NCBI RefSeq assembly: GCF_003148745.1
Contig: NZ_QGGU01000010.1
Location: forward strand, 130,155-194,154
Direction: 5' to 3'
Source of the DNA: Pleionea mediterranea
GTDB lineage: Bacteria > Pseudomonadota > Gammaproteobacteria > Enterobacterales > Kangiellaceae
Length of the DNA: 64,000 bases
The position numbers and the translations under genes were made by a program. Shown here in pieces: positions 63,586-64,000 of the stretch; position 1 is the stretch's first letter, and each line of letters begins with the position of its first letter. Under the pieces are notes generated by a model. The model searched no databases. It was given only the letters and a program-made list of their open reading frames with translations, and was not told the DNA's origin.

Positions 63586-64000
63586 AGAGCGACCCTGTTC
63601 CCCACCCAATTTTAATTTCGAACTTGGGCTTATAATAAAAATATTAGAAAAATCACTAAGATATAGCTTAGATCAAGAAACCATAAGTTGCTAAGTTTCC
63701 TGGTTATATTGGTATATCGGCATAGAAATCATCAAATTGAGCCAAATTTACAGAAAGTTTCGAGATAGACTCGCTAACTGTTTAAGTTTTATACAGTTAA
63801 TTATATTAGCTCATTCCCATGTTTATGTTTTATAAGATAAGAGGCTTAAGCCAATCATAAACATTTACACGTTTTTTAAAAGGCATAAAAAAACCCGCTT
63901 TCGCGTAATGCCGATCAGTTAAGCAAATAAAGCTTGATATTTTCGGCAAAAAGATCAAAATCCGATGATCACAGGTCATCGGATTTTTTTTATGCGTTTT
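63586..64000. other. Intergenic region upstream of the MCP
   Basis: The MCP promoter should lie in the AT-rich stretch after 63610. A hairpin CCCGCTTTCGCG with an A-run at about 63885-63905 reads as a terminator on the minus strand. Another strong terminator lies at 63957-63990. No protein gene is visible. Confidence 0.4.
63957..63990 (+). terminator. Intrinsic terminator near the window end
   Basis: AATCCGATGA-tcacagg-TCATCGGATT followed by eight T on the plus strand, with four T on the minus strand. No plus-strand gene precedes it within 2.4 kb, so it either ends a short unannotated transcript or serves a minus-strand gene beyond the window. Confidence 0.75.

Overview
The window is chromosomal DNA of a gammaproteobacterium. 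This is shown by an intact mraZ-to-lpxC cell-division/cell-wall cluster, secA followed by mutT, lpoA-yraN-diaA-dolP, sspAB next to petABC and rpsI-rplM, an RNase P RNA of the usual gammaproteobacterial type, and a DUF2333 gene. MurE carries the meso-diaminopimelate DNPR motif, so the wall is Gram-negative type. The species cannot be named from the sequence. A marine or saline lifestyle is only hinted at by a membrane pyrophosphatase with Na+-pump-like features.

Bases 1-15,560 are an accessory, loosely packed region. It holds the end of a CadC-like TPR regulator, a permuted NlpC/P60 hydrolase divergent from an unknown membrane protein, a YCII protein, a GlxA-type regulator with an exported DJ-1/PfpI protein, a phospholipase D/cardiolipin synthase, a Cys/Met PLP enzyme, an EamA transporter and a large unknown exported protein. 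Between these genes lie five copies of an unusual modular repeat of about 430-670 bp (the last is a cluster of over 1 kb). Each has a conserved core of about 140 bp with inverted ends, flanked by interchangeable hairpin-rich arms that end in GTTTCGCATCGCT. Arrays of 7-bp repeats, all variants of one heptad, sit at gene ends and grow out of the repeat termini. No copy was seen in the remaining 48 kb.

Bases 15,560-38,954 (minus strand) hold mutT, secA, an M23 peptidase, divergent dciA, lpxC, and then ftsZ-ftsA-ftsQ-ddlB-murC-murG-ftsW-murD-mraY-murF-murE-ftsI-ftsL-rsmH-mraZ. These genes make the peptidoglycan precursor and the divisome. They overlap or nearly touch, and are headed by a clear promoter with a candidate MraZ operator. 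RNase P RNA and rsmI follow.

Bases 40,600-50,700 carry lpoA-yraN-diaA-dolP (plus strand), then sspB-sspA, the cytochrome bc1 complex (petCBA), rpsI-rplM, an HU protein with a histone-H1-like tail, and a TonB-family protein. Bases 51,000-64,000 carry a membrane pyrophosphatase divergent from soluble pyrophosphatase, an ECF sigma/anti-sigma/DUF4097 operon, a DUF2333 gene, a PCu(A)C copper chaperone, pspC-pspA without pspB or pspF nearby, dusA, an orphan receiver-domain protein, a small exported protein and a methyl-accepting chemotaxis protein. No tRNA, CRISPR array, insertion sequence or phage gene was recognised.
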